Origin: Sphingobium sp. 15-1
GTDB taxonomy: Bacteria; Pseudomonadota; Alphaproteobacteria; Sphingomonadales; Sphingomonadaceae
NCBI RefSeq assembly: GCF_013375535.1
Contig: NZ_JABXJG010000001.1
Span: 1,116,001 to 1,180,000 of the forward strand
DNA length: 64,000 bases
Direction: 5' to 3'
Below are positions 25,342 through 33,650 of this stretch, piece after piece (the first letter of the stretch is position 1; each line of letters begins with the position of its first letter). The notes below the pieces were generated by a model that was given only the letters and a program-made list of their open reading frames with translations, was not told where the DNA came from and searched no databases. Position numbers and translations under genes: made by a program.

Positions 25342-26487
25342 ATGCTGAACGAAGAACAGCAGATGCTGAAGGACATGGCGGCGGAATGGGTGCGCGATCG
25401 CCAGCCCGTGACGGCGCTGCGGTCGCTCTATGGCCATGACGGCGGCGGACGGCCGGATGCGGAGGGCTATGACCCGGTGGCCTGGGCCGAAATGGCGCAG
25501 ATGGGCTGGACCGGCATTTTGGTGCCGGAGGCGCATGGCGGGTCCAATTTCGGCTATCGCAGCATGGGATTGGTGCTGGAGGAACTGGGCCGGACATTGA
25601 GCGCTTCGCCGCTGCTGAGTTCGGCGCTGGTCGCGGCCTCCGCACTGCGGCTGGGCGGCACGGACGCGCAGCAGGCGCGCTGGCTGCCGGGCATTGCCGA
25701 CGGATCGGCCATCGGCACGCTGGCGGCGGAGGAAGGCGCGCAGCATGGGCGCGAGAAGATCGCGCTGGCGGCCACGGCCGCGGCTGACGGTTGGACACTG
25801 AACGGCGTCAAGCGGCCGGTGCAGGACGGCATGGCCGCGACCTTCGCCATCGTCGCCGCCCGCACGGGTGGCGCGCCGGGCGACCGGGACGGCATCACCT
25901 TGTTCCTGTTGGAAATCGGCGCATCCGGCCTCTCGCGGGAAGCGCTGGATCAGATCGATGCGCGGCGGCCCGCCCTCTTCAGGTTCGACAATGTAACGGT
26001 GAGCGCTGACGCCGTGCTGGGCGAAGTGGGCAAGGGCGCCGACTTGCTCGACAGCTTGTTCGACCGGGCGGCCATCGGCCTTGCGGCGGAGATGCTGGGC
26101 AATGCGTGCCAGGCGTTCGACACCACGCTCGATTATCTCAAGACCCGCGTGCAGTTCGGGGCGATCATCGGCTCCTTCCAGGCCTTGCAGCATCGCGCGG
26201 CGGAAATGTTCGGGGAATTGCAGCTTGCCCGCTCGGCGGTGGAGGCCGCGCTCGACGCCATAGACGCCAATGATCCAAACCTCCCCGCTCTTGCCTCGCT
26301 GGCCAAGGCGACCGTGGGGGAAACGCTGCACGGCATCTCATCCCAGATGGTCCAGCTTCATGGCGGCATCGGCATGACCCATGAGCATGATGCGGGCCTT
26401 TATCTGAAGCGCGCCAGGGTGGCGGCGCAATGCTATGGCTCGACCGCCTGGCATCGCGAGCGCTGGGCGCGGCTCAATGGCTATTGA
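25342..26487 (+). CDS. Acyl-CoA dehydrogenase, partner subunit
   Basis: A 381-residue acyl-CoA dehydrogenase-fold protein with a compact N-terminus, a flavin-binding beta domain around ALAATAAADGWTLNGVKRPV and a C-terminal domain with QLHGGIGMTHEHDAGLYLKR. It lacks the YEGT-type Glu motif (YGST). It starts after a GGGAGG ribosome binding site, 32 bp behind the previous dehydrogenase, and resembles the FadE28/ChsE-like half of heteromeric enzymes. One flavin site shared between the two gene products is the expected form. Confidence 0.88.
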   Translation: MLNEEQQMLKDMAAEWVRDRQPVTALRSLYGHDGGGRPDAEGYDPVAWAEMAQMGWTGILVPEAHGGSNFGYRSMGLVLEELGRTLSASPLLSSALVAASALRLGGTDAQQARWLPGIADGSAIGTLAAEEGAQHGREKIALAATAAADGWTLNGVKRPVQDGMAATFAIVAARTGGAPGDRDGITLFLLEIGASGLSREALDQIDARRPALFRFDNVTVSADAVLGEVGKGADLLDSLFDRAAIGLAAEMLGNACQAFDTTLDYLKTRVQFGAIIGSFQALQHRAAEMFGELQLARSAVEAALDAIDANDPNLPALASLAKATVGETLHGISSQMVQLHGGIGMTHEHDAGLYLKRARVAAQCYGSTAWHRERWARLNGY

Positions 26488-26494
26488 GGCGGGC

Positions 26495-27514
26495 ATGATG
26501 CAATCGCGTGAAATCCAATTGAAGCGCCGCCCGGTCGGCACGCCCGTGGCGGAAGATTTCGCGACCGTCACGGTCGGCATAGCGCCTCCCGGTCCGGGAG
26601 AAGTGCAGGTCCGCAACCTCTGGATGGCGGTCGATCCCGCCATGCGCGGGCGGATGAGCGACGCCAAAAGCTATGTCCCGCCCTTCGCGCTCGATGCGCC
26701 GATGGAGGGACCAGCCATCGGAGAGGTCATCGCTTCCAACGATCCGGCCTTCGCGCCGGGCGATCTCGTCTTTTCGCGGTTGGGCTGGAGGGAGGTCTTC
26801 AACGCCCCCGCCAGCGCGCTCCAGCAGCGGGATAAAAGCGCCCTGCCCGCCCAGGCCTGGCTCTGTTTCGCCGGGATGCCGGGGCTGACCGCCTATGCCG
26901 GACTGATGCGGATCGCGCAGTTGAAGCCCGAGGATGTGGTGTTCGTCTCGGCCGCCTCCGGCGCGGTCGGCTCCATCGCCTGCCAGATTGCGCGCAATAT
27001 CGGCTGCAAGGTGATCGGATCGGCAGGCGGCCCGGAAAAGACCGCCTTTCTGCGCGACGTGCTGAAGGTCGATGCCGCCATCGATTACAAGGCCGAAGCC
27101 AATCTCACCAAGGCGCTCGCCCGCGAAGTGAAGGCCATCGGCGCGACCGGCATCGACGTTTATTTCGAGAATGTCGGCGGCGATCATTTGCAGGCGGCGC
27201 TGTCGCTGGCGAATAATTTCGCGCGCTTCGCGGTGTGCGGGATGATCTCGCAATATAATGTCACCGACGCGCCGGTCGTCCCGCGCAACCTGACCATGAT
27301 CATGACCAAGCGCATCCGCATGGAGGGCTATATCGCGCTCGACCATATGGACCTTGAAGCCGAAATGGTGGAACGGATGACGGGTTGGAACGCCGCCGGG
27401 CAAATGGCTTCGGCGGAGACGGTCTATGAAGGGGTCGACAAGGCGCTGGACGCCTTTTGGGGCTTGTTCACCGGCGCGAATATCGGCCGGACGCTGGTCA
27501 GATTTTGCGGGTGA
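26495..27514 (+). CDS. MDR-family NADP-dependent oxidoreductase (CurA-like)
   Basis: A 339-residue zinc-free medium-chain reductase. MMQSREIQLKRRPVGTP at the N-terminus, LWMAVDPAMRGRM, VSAASGAVGSIACQIARNIG (nucleotide-binding AxxGxxG) and YFENVGGDHLQAAL are hallmarks of the curcumin/prostaglandin/leukotriene reductase branch that reduces activated C=C bonds. ATG 26495 is chosen because GAGG lies 5-8 bp upstream; earlier in-frame ATGs overlap the previous gene. It is 7 bp behind the dehydrogenase pair. An enone-like intermediate in the pathway is the likely substrate. Confidence 0.87.
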   Translation: MMQSREIQLKRRPVGTPVAEDFATVTVGIAPPGPGEVQVRNLWMAVDPAMRGRMSDAKSYVPPFALDAPMEGPAIGEVIASNDPAFAPGDLVFSRLGWREVFNAPASALQQRDKSALPAQAWLCFAGMPGLTAYAGLMRIAQLKPEDVVFVSAASGAVGSIACQIARNIGCKVIGSAGGPEKTAFLRDVLKVDAAIDYKAEANLTKALAREVKAIGATGIDVYFENVGGDHLQAALSLANNFARFAVCGMISQYNVTDAPVVPRNLTMIMTKRIRMEGYIALDHMDLEAEMVERMTGWNAAGQMASAETVYEGVDKALDAFWGLFTGANIGRTLVRFCG

Positions 27515-27520
27515 AGCCTT

Positions 27521-28729
27521 ATGTATGAACTGCTGAAAGGCCTGCGCGTCGTGGAAGGCGCCGCCTTCATCGCCGGGCCGTCCTGCGGCCTGCATCTCGC
27601 TCAGATGGGCGCGGAGGTGATCCGCTTCGACGCCATCGGCGGAGGGCCGGACTATCGCCGCTGGCCGGTCGCACCCAGCGGCGACAGCCTCTATTGGGAG
27701 GGGTTGAACAAGGGCAAGAAAAGCGTCGCCATCGACCTTGGCCGTCCCGAAGGCCGCGAACTGGCCGTGGCGCTGGCGACCGCGCCGGGGGAGAATGCTG
27801 GGCTGTTCCTCACCAACTATCCGGTGAAGGGGTTCCTCAGCCACGAAGCGCTGGCGGCGAAACGCGCCGACATCATCACTGTCCGGGTGATGGGCTGGGC
27901 GGATGGATCGCCAGCGGTCGATTATACGATCAACGCAGCGGTAGGGGTGCCGCAGATGACCGGTCCCGCCGATGACGAGCGCCCAGTCAACCATGTGCTG
28001 CCTGCGTGGGATTTGCTGGGCGGAGCCTATGCCGCCTTCGCCATGACATCGGCGCTGCTTCGCCGCAGGATTAGCGGCAAAGGCGCGGAAATCCGCGTTC
28101 CGCTGTCCGATCTGGCGGCGTCCAGCCTGTCGCATCTGGGTTCGGTGGCGGAAGTGCTGTCGGCGGGCGACCGTCCCCGCATGGGCAATGACCTGTTCGG
28201 CGCCTTCGGACGCGATTTCGTCACGGCGGACGGCAAGCGGCTGATCGTCGTCGCCATCACGCCGCGCCAGTGGAGCGGCCTGCTCAAGACGCTGGACCTC
28301 AGCGATGCGGTCAGCGCCATCGAAACGGAACTGAGCATCAGCTTCGCCAAGGATGAAGGTACCCGCTTCACCCACCGCGCCCGCCTCTTCCCGCTGTTCG
28401 AGGCGGCCTTTGCGACCCGCACGGCCGAAGCGCTAAAACCCGCCTTCGACGCGGGCGGCGTCACCTGGGGCGAATATCAGACGCTGCATCAGGCGGTGAC
28501 CACCGATGCGCGCCTGTTCACCGCCAATCCGCTGTTCGAGACCCTCACCCATCCGAGCGGTCTCAGCTATCCCACCTCCGGTCCAGCCGGAACGCTGGCG
28601 AACGAAGTGCGTGGTTCTGTCGCCGCCGCGCCGAAACTCGGGCAACATACCGACGAAGTGCTCGCCGCCGTGCTGGGCCTCGACAGCGGCGCCATCGGAC
28701 GGCTGCATGATGAGGGACTGGTGGCATGA
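27521..28729 (+). CDS. CaiB/BaiF-type CoA-transferase
   Basis: A 402-residue family III CoA-transferase. MYELLKGLRVVEGAAFIAGP, AQMGAEVIRFD and WEGLNKGKKSVAIDL are the standard N-terminal blocks. The conserved Asp that forms the acyl anhydride is in LPAWDLLGGAYAA. It moves CoA between acids without ATP and so can activate the pathway's starting acid. It is 6 bp behind the MDR gene and overlaps the dehydratase gene by 4 nt. A second, distinct member lies at 33651-34904. Confidence 0.9.
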   Translation: MYELLKGLRVVEGAAFIAGPSCGLHLAQMGAEVIRFDAIGGGPDYRRWPVAPSGDSLYWEGLNKGKKSVAIDLGRPEGRELAVALATAPGENAGLFLTNYPVKGFLSHEALAAKRADIITVRVMGWADGSPAVDYTINAAVGVPQMTGPADDERPVNHVLPAWDLLGGAYAAFAMTSALLRRRISGKGAEIRVPLSDLAASSLSHLGSVAEVLSAGDRPRMGNDLFGAFGRDFVTADGKRLIVVAITPRQWSGLLKTLDLSDAVSAIETELSISFAKDEGTRFTHRARLFPLFEAAFATRTAEALKPAFDAGGVTWGEYQTLHQAVTTDARLFTANPLFETLTHPSGLSYPTSGPAGTLANEVRGSVAAAPKLGQHTDEVLAAVLGLDSGAIGRLHDEGLVA

Positions 28730-29550
28730 CCGTGACCGAAGCCGACATCGCCCATTGGCGCACCTGGATCGGCAGGACCGAGAGCCGTACTGAAATATTG
28801 GATGCCCAGGCGCTCACCCGCTTCGCCGCCGCCCTCGGTGAACCGCTGAATGTCGAGGAAGCCCAACCTTCTCTCGCCCATTGGGCCTTCTTCCTGCCCG
28901 TCGCCGCCGCCGACCAGATCGGCCCGGACGGCCATCCCAAGCGCGGCGGCTTCCTGCCCCCGGTCAGCCTGCCCCGCCGCATGTTCGCGGCATCCGACAT
29001 GGCGTTCAGCGACCCCTTGTCGCTCGACCGGGAAGCGACCCGCATTTCCACCGTGCAGGATGTCGCGCATAAATCCGGCCGCAGCGGCGAGCTGATCCTG
29101 CTGACGGTCGATCATCGCATCGTCCAAGGAGACAGTGAACGCGTTCGGGAAACGCAGACCATCGTCTATCGCGACGCCGGCGCGCCGACGCCCGCCATCG
29201 CCCCCGCCGCTTTTCCGGCCGAGGCAAAGGACGCGCTTTGGACGCCGTCCACGGTCGACCTGTTCCGCTTTTCCGCCGTGACCTTCAACAGCCACCGCAT
29301 CCATTACGACCTGCCCTACGCGACCGGCGAAGAAGGCTATCCCGGCCTGGTCATCCACGGCCCCTTCACCGCCGCCAAGCTGTTCGGCCACGCCCGCGGC
29401 GGGGGACGCGCACCCAGCCGCTTTGCCTTCCGCGCCGTCGCGCCGGTCTTTCAGGGGCAAAGCGTGCTGCTACGCGAGGATGAAGGCGGCCGCTGCCGCG
29501 CCATTCGCTGCGATGGGATGGACGCCATGGTGGCGGACGTCGCTTACTGA
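28726..29550 (+). CDS. FAS1/MaoC-type acyl-CoA dehydratase (HTD2/mesaconyl-CoA hydratase-like)
   Basis: A 274-residue double-hotdog protein: an N-terminal FAS1-like dehydratase half (WRTWIGRTESRTEI) and a C-terminal half with LFRFSAVTFNSHRIHYDLPY and YPGLVIHGPFTA. This C-terminal block holds the N, H and D/Y residues of hydratase 2 folds. Relatives hydrate enoyl-CoA, including mesaconyl-C4-CoA. It is embedded between the CoA-transferase and a dehydrogenase in the same operon, so it should supply the hydration step. The true acyl group is unknown. Confidence 0.85.
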   Translation: MTVTEADIAHWRTWIGRTESRTEILDAQALTRFAAALGEPLNVEEAQPSLAHWAFFLPVAAADQIGPDGHPKRGGFLPPVSLPRRMFAASDMAFSDPLSLDREATRISTVQDVAHKSGRSGELILLTVDHRIVQGDSERVRETQTIVYRDAGAPTPAIAPAAFPAEAKDALWTPSTVDLFRFSAVTFNSHRIHYDLPYATGEEGYPGLVIHGPFTAAKLFGHARGGGRAPSRFAFRAVAPVFQGQSVLLREDEGGRCRAIRCDGMDAMVADVAY

Positions 29551-29575
29551 AGTTCTGAGAGAGGAGTTTTTCGAG

Positions 29576-30730
29576 ATGGACGCCGAGACGTTCGACCTGT
29601 TCCGCACCACCGTCCAACGCTTCGTCGCGGAAAAGCTGATCCCCGCCGAGGATGAAGTCGAGGAAGCCGACGCTGTCCCCGAACGCATCATCCAGCAGAT
29701 GCGCGAGATGGGCCTGTTTGGCCTTTCCGTGCCGGAGGAATTTGGCGGCCTGGGCTGCACCATGGCGGAGGAAGCGGCGATCATCCGGGAAATCACCCGC
29801 GCTTCGGTCGTGTTCCGTTCCGTCATCGGCACCACCGTCGGCATCGGCAGCCAGGGCATCGTCATGGACGGCACCGAGGAGCAGAAGCGCGAATGGCTGC
29901 CCAAATTCGCCACCGGAGAAGCCATCGCCAGCTTCGGCCTGACCGAACCGGAGGCAGGCTCCGACGCCGGTTCGCTGCGCACGGTGGCGATCAAGGACGG
30001 CGACAATTACCGCATCACCGGCACCAAGCGCTTCATCACCAACGCCCCACGCGCCAGCGTCTTCACGCTGATGGCGCGCACCGAACCCGATGTGAAGGGC
30101 GCGGCGGGCATTTCCGCCTTCATCCTGCCCGCCAACACTCCCGGCATCAGCTTCGGCAAGCCCGACAAGAAAATGGGGCAGAAAGGGTCGATCACCACCG
30201 ACGTCATCCTGGACGATGTGGTGGTTCCTGCGAAGAACATCATCGGCGGCGTGCCGGGACGCGGCTTCAAGACCGCGATGAAGGTGCTGGATCGCGGGCG
30301 CATCCATATCGCGGCCGTCTCGCTCGGCATGTGCCAGCGGCTGATCGACATGGCGCTCTCCTACGCGCTGGAGCGCAAGCAGTTCGGCCAGCGCATTGCC
30401 GACTTCCAACTCGTCCAGGGCATGCTGGCCGATATGAAGGTCGACATGCTGACCGCCGAAGCGCTGATGCAATCGGTCGCAGCGAAGTTCGACGCGGGCG
30501 AACCCGTCAGCCTCGAATGCGCGGCGCTCAAATATCATGCATCTGAAGCTGTCGGCCGCATCGCGGACCGCGCCGTGCAAATCTATGGCGGCGCCGGCTA
30601 TATGGCCGAATATAAGGTCGAGCGCTTCTATCGCGATGTCCGGCTGCTGCGCATCTATGAAGGCACCAGCCAGATCCAGCAGACCATCATCGCCAAGCAG
30701 ATGATCCGCCAGGCCGAAGCCGCCCGTTGA
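29576..30730 (+). CDS. Acyl-CoA dehydrogenase (short/medium-chain type)
   Basis: A 384-residue typical acyl-CoA dehydrogenase: FGLTEPEAGSDAGSLRT, KRFITNAPRASVFTLMAR, YALERKQFGQRIADFQLVQ and RIYEGTSQIQQTIIAKQM. The Glu of YEGT fits the catalytic base, unlike the pair at 24128-26487. A GAGAGGAG ribosome binding site precedes ATG 29576. It transfers electrons to an electron-transfer flavoprotein, whose genes are not in this window. It lies 25 bp behind the dehydratase and 24 bp before the thiolase. Confidence 0.92.
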   Translation: MDAETFDLFRTTVQRFVAEKLIPAEDEVEEADAVPERIIQQMREMGLFGLSVPEEFGGLGCTMAEEAAIIREITRASVVFRSVIGTTVGIGSQGIVMDGTEEQKREWLPKFATGEAIASFGLTEPEAGSDAGSLRTVAIKDGDNYRITGTKRFITNAPRASVFTLMARTEPDVKGAAGISAFILPANTPGISFGKPDKKMGQKGSITTDVILDDVVVPAKNIIGGVPGRGFKTAMKVLDRGRIHIAAVSLGMCQRLIDMALSYALERKQFGQRIADFQLVQGMLADMKVDMLTAEALMQSVAAKFDAGEPVSLECAALKYHASEAVGRIADRAVQIYGGAGYMAEYKVERFYRDVRLLRIYEGTSQIQQTIIAKQMIRQAEAAR

Positions 30731-30754
30731 TTTCCATCCAAAGGACTTAATGCC

Positions 30755-31951
30755 ATGCGCAGAGCCGCCATCGTCGCCCCCATCCGCACCGCCGTCGGCA
30801 AATATGGCGGCTCGCTCAAAGGCTTTTCGGCGGGCGATTTGGGCGCCGTCATCATCAAGGCGCTGATGGAGCGCACGAAGATCGACCCCGAGCGGATCGA
30901 CGATGTCGTGTTCTCCCAGGGCTATGGCAATGGCGAAGCGCCCTGCATCGGCCGCTGGTCGGCGCTGGCGGCAGGCCTGCCCGAATCCATCCCCGGCGTG
31001 CAGCTCGACCGCCGCTGCGGTTCCGGGCTTCAGGCGGTGATCGACGCCGCCATGCGTATCCAGACCGGCGCGGCGGACATCGTGATCGCGGGCGGCGTGG
31101 AGAGCATGTCGAACGTCGAATATTATTCGATGGACCATCGCTGGGGCGCGCGTTCGGGCTCGACCCAGTTCCACGATCGCCTAACGCGGGGCCGCGTCAT
31201 GTCGCAGCCGATCGAGCGCTACGGCATCATCAGCGGCATGATCGAGACGGCGAACAACCTCGCCAAAGATTACGACATCTCCCGCGAAGCCTGCGACGAA
31301 TATGCCGCGATGAGCCATCAGCGCGCCACCGCCGCCTGGGAAGCGGGCAAGTTCGACAACGAACTGGTTCCCGTCGCCGTGCCGCAGCGCAAGGGCGAGC
31401 CCGTGATGTTCGCCAGGGACGAAGGCATACGCGCCGACGCGACGCCGGAATCGCTGGCGCTGCTGAAACCTATCGAGAAGGGCGGCGTCGTCACTGCCGG
31501 CAATGCCAGCCAGCAGAATGACGCGGCGGCGGCCTGCCTCGTGGTGGCGGAAGACAAGCTCAGCGAACTCGGCCTGGAGCCGATGGGCTATCTGCATAGC
31601 TGGTCGGCGGCGGGCTGCGACCCGTCGCGCATGGGCATCGGTCCGGTTCCGGCGGTGGAGCGGCTGTTTGCGCGGAATGGGCTTGGGTGGAACGACATCG
31701 ATCTGGTCGAACTCAACGAAGCCTTCGCGCCGCAGGTGCTAGCCTGCCTCAAGGGCTGGAACTGGGATGACCGGGATAAGCTGAACGTCAATGGCTCGGG
31801 CATTTCGCTGGGCCATCCGATCGGGGCGACGGGCGGCCGAATCCTCGCCAACCTGCTGCGCGAATTGCAGCGCCGCGATGGGCGCTATGGGCTGGAAACC
31901 ATGTGCATCGGCGGCGGGCAGGGCCTGGCGGCGGTGTTCGAGCGGGCCTGA
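30755..31951 (+). CDS. Acetyl-CoA acetyltransferase / 3-ketoacyl-CoA thiolase
   Basis: A 398-residue thiolase. The nucleophile Cys lies in QLDRRCGSGLQAV (near residue 88), the His in NGSGISLGHPIGATGGR and the second acid/base Cys in CIGGGQG. It closes the first catabolic operon and performs the last step of a beta-oxidation round, releasing acetyl-CoA or propionyl-CoA. The dispersed repeat at 31991-32077 follows it. Confidence 0.92.
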   Translation: MRRAAIVAPIRTAVGKYGGSLKGFSAGDLGAVIIKALMERTKIDPERIDDVVFSQGYGNGEAPCIGRWSALAAGLPESIPGVQLDRRCGSGLQAVIDAAMRIQTGAADIVIAGGVESMSNVEYYSMDHRWGARSGSTQFHDRLTRGRVMSQPIERYGIISGMIETANNLAKDYDISREACDEYAAMSHQRATAAWEAGKFDNELVPVAVPQRKGEPVMFARDEGIRADATPESLALLKPIEKGGVVTAGNASQQNDAAAACLVVAEDKLSELGLEPMGYLHSWSAAGCDPSRMGIGPVPAVERLFARNGLGWNDIDLVELNEAFAPQVLACLKGWNWDDRDKLNVNGSGISLGHPIGATGGRILANLLRELQRRDGRYGLETMCIGGGQGLAAVFERA

Positions 31952-31990
31952 TAGCCGGTCTGTTTGGCCATTCTCTGCCATTGAGCGCAC

Positions 31991-32077
31991 CGTGCTCCTG
32001 CGCAGGCAGGAGCCCAGTTCGGACAGTCCGATAGTCCACAAAGGGCGGGACTGGGCTCCTGCCTGCGCAGGAGCACG
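31991..32077. repeat. Dispersed inverted repeat, copy A
   Basis: A perfect 28-bp inverted repeat (31991-32018 and 32050-32077) with a 31-bp centre. Each arm itself contains the palindrome CTCCTGCGCAGGCAGGAG-like core. It lies between convergent genes (thiolase and EamA transporter). Related elements are at 38290-38374 and 55199-55266. Confidence 0.92.
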
Positions 32078-32147
32078 TGCACTTCAAGGACGGCGTATTT
32101 CAAGGAAAGCGGACTGTCGGCCACCCCCCCAAATCCATCACCAAGCC

Positions 32148-33041
32148 TCACCCCTCCTTCCGATCCGGCGATAACGCGATGATCGTCACCCCGATCAGCG
32201 CCAGCGTCCCGCCTCCGATCATCACCGCCGTGATCGGCGTCCCGAAATAGAGCGACGCAAACACCGTCGACATCACCGGCGCTGCCAGCATCAGCGGCAT
32301 GATGGTCGAGATCGGATAGCGCTGAAGCAGCCAGGCAAGCGTCCCCTGCCCGATGATCGTCGCCCCCAGGCAGGTGAAGACGAACCAGGCCACCGGCACC
32401 CACCCCACATGCGCCAGCCCTGCGATCGCCGGCCGCTCGAACATCAGCGCGAAGGGCGCCAGCGTCACGACGCCCATCAGCCCGTTCCATGCCTGCCCGT
32501 TCATCACGCTCACGCCCACCAGCTTGCGCTGCACCAGCGTCGCGCCGCCCCAGGTCATCGCCGCGCTCGCCATCACCAGGACTGCGGGCACTTCGGTCAG
32601 GATATGCGGGTCGAACACCAGAGCCGCCACCCCCGCAAAGGCAAGGAGAACCCCCGCAATCTTCCGCCCATTCAGCTTCTCCCCCAGCAACAAGGCGCCC
32701 AGCAACAGGGAAAAGGGCACGCTCAACTGCCCCGCAATCGCCAGCGCGCCGACATTGGTCGCCATGAACAGCGCCAGATTGAGCAGCAACAGGAACAGCC
32801 CGCCATTCAGGAAACCATAAAGCGCCAGCCACCCCATCTTTCCCGGCAGCGGCCGGATCGCAGGCGCGCACAGCAGGAACACGACGCCCATGCGCAACGC
32901 CACCGACAGCAGCGGCGCGGTCGCATCCACCACCACCTTCATGGCGATCACGTTGAGCGCGAACATGAGATTCACTAAAAGGGCCAGAATCATGCCCATC
33001 GGCCCGAAACGCCGCGCCACCTCCGCTACCCCACCTTCCAT
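32148..33041 (-). CDS. EamA/DMT-family transporter
   Basis: A 297-residue protein with ten hydrophobic segments in two EamA repeats (about residues 18-135 and 155-285). ALAIAGQLSVPFSLLLGALLLGE and AWLLQRYPISTIMPLMLAAPV are the repeated C-terminal signatures. The start at 33041 is preferred: AAGGA lies 6 bp upstream, whereas the longer frame at 33065 has none. It probably exports or imports a small metabolite; the gene is oriented against its neighbours and need not belong to the catabolic operons. Confidence 0.88.
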   Translation of the reverse strand: MEGGVAEVARRFGPMGMILALLVNLMFALNVIAMKVVVDATAPLLSVALRMGVVFLLCAPAIRPLPGKMGWLALYGFLNGGLFLLLLNLALFMATNVGALAIAGQLSVPFSLLLGALLLGEKLNGRKIAGVLLAFAGVAALVFDPHILTEVPAVLVMASAAMTWGGATLVQRKLVGVSVMNGQAWNGLMGVVTLAPFALMFERPAIAGLAHVGWVPVAWFVFTCLGATIIGQGTLAWLLQRYPISTIMPLMLAAPVMSTVFASLYFGTPITAVMIGGGTLALIGVTIIALSPDRKEG

Positions 33042-33143
33042 CGCGCATCCTTCTTCAATCGCCATTCAGACTCAGGCTGCTATTGGTTTATTTATGCACA
33101 CTGGTATAGAATCCAGTCGGTAATGAAGGGAAGAGGATAACAG

Positions 33144-33518
33144 ATGATTTCGAAATTCGCCGCGTTCGCCACCGCCATGCTGATCGCGAGTCCCGCTCTC
33201 GCCCAGACAGGCGACGCCGCCAAGGGCAAGGCGGTCTTCGCCCGCTGCATGGCCTGCCATTCGGTCGATCCGGGCGCGAACCGGCTCGGGCCGTCGCTGG
33301 CCGGGGTGATGGGCCGCACATCGGGCACGGTGGCGGGTTTCACTTACTCCCCCGCGATGAAGAACGCCAAGATTCGCTGGGACGCCAAGTCGCTCGACGC
33401 GTTCCTGACCAAGCCGACCGCCAAGGTGCCGGGCACCAGGATGATCTTCGCGGGCCTGTCCAATCCGGCGGATCGCGCCAATCTGATCGCCTATCTGGCC
33501 AGCGCGACCAAGAAATGA
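33144..33518 (+). CDS. Periplasmic class I cytochrome c
   Basis: A 124-residue protein with a Sec signal (MISKFAAFATAMLIASPALA), one heme site CMACH and the sixth-ligand Met in GTRMIFAGL. Length and motifs fit cytochrome c2/c550-type electron carriers. It has its own short upstream region divergent from the EamA gene and is followed by the operator-like site of the next operon. A link to the surrounding catabolism is possible but not shown. Confidence 0.92.
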   Translation: MISKFAAFATAMLIASPALAQTGDAAKGKAVFARCMACHSVDPGANRLGPSLAGVMGRTSGTVAGFTYSPAMKNAKIRWDAKSLDAFLTKPTAKVPGTRMIFAGLSNPADRANLIAYLASATKK

Positions 33519-33527
33519 TCTGAAAAC

Positions 33528-33556
33528 TATCCTATAGTGCAAAAATCATTGCACTA
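33528..33556 (+). promoter_or_regulatory. Shared upstream element, copy 2, overlapping an inverted repeat
   Basis: TATCCTATAGTGCAA (33528-33542) matches copy 1 at 24008-24022 in 14 of 15 positions and ends 108 bp before the CoA-transferase start. It overlaps a perfect inverted repeat TAGTGCAA-N6-TTGCACTA (33535-33556), the form expected of a dimeric regulator site. No U-rich tract follows, so it is not a terminator. Confidence 0.6.
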
Positions 33557-33650
33557 GCCGCCCAGTCCCGCTATCTGTTGAATCAAGCGATGCAGCAGAA
33601 AGATGGGAGCGGATGCGGTTTTCCGGAGAGATGACGATGGGAGCGTGGGC

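Noticed and set aside
26474..28375. 633-codon minus-strand frame opposite the MDR and CoA-transferase genes
   Set aside because: Opposite strand of two clearly recognised enzymes, with shadow-type composition and no ribosome binding site.
29366..31174. 602-codon minus-strand frame opposite acyl-CoA dehydrogenase and thiolase genes
   Set aside because: Shadow frame; the plus-strand products have full catalytic motifs.
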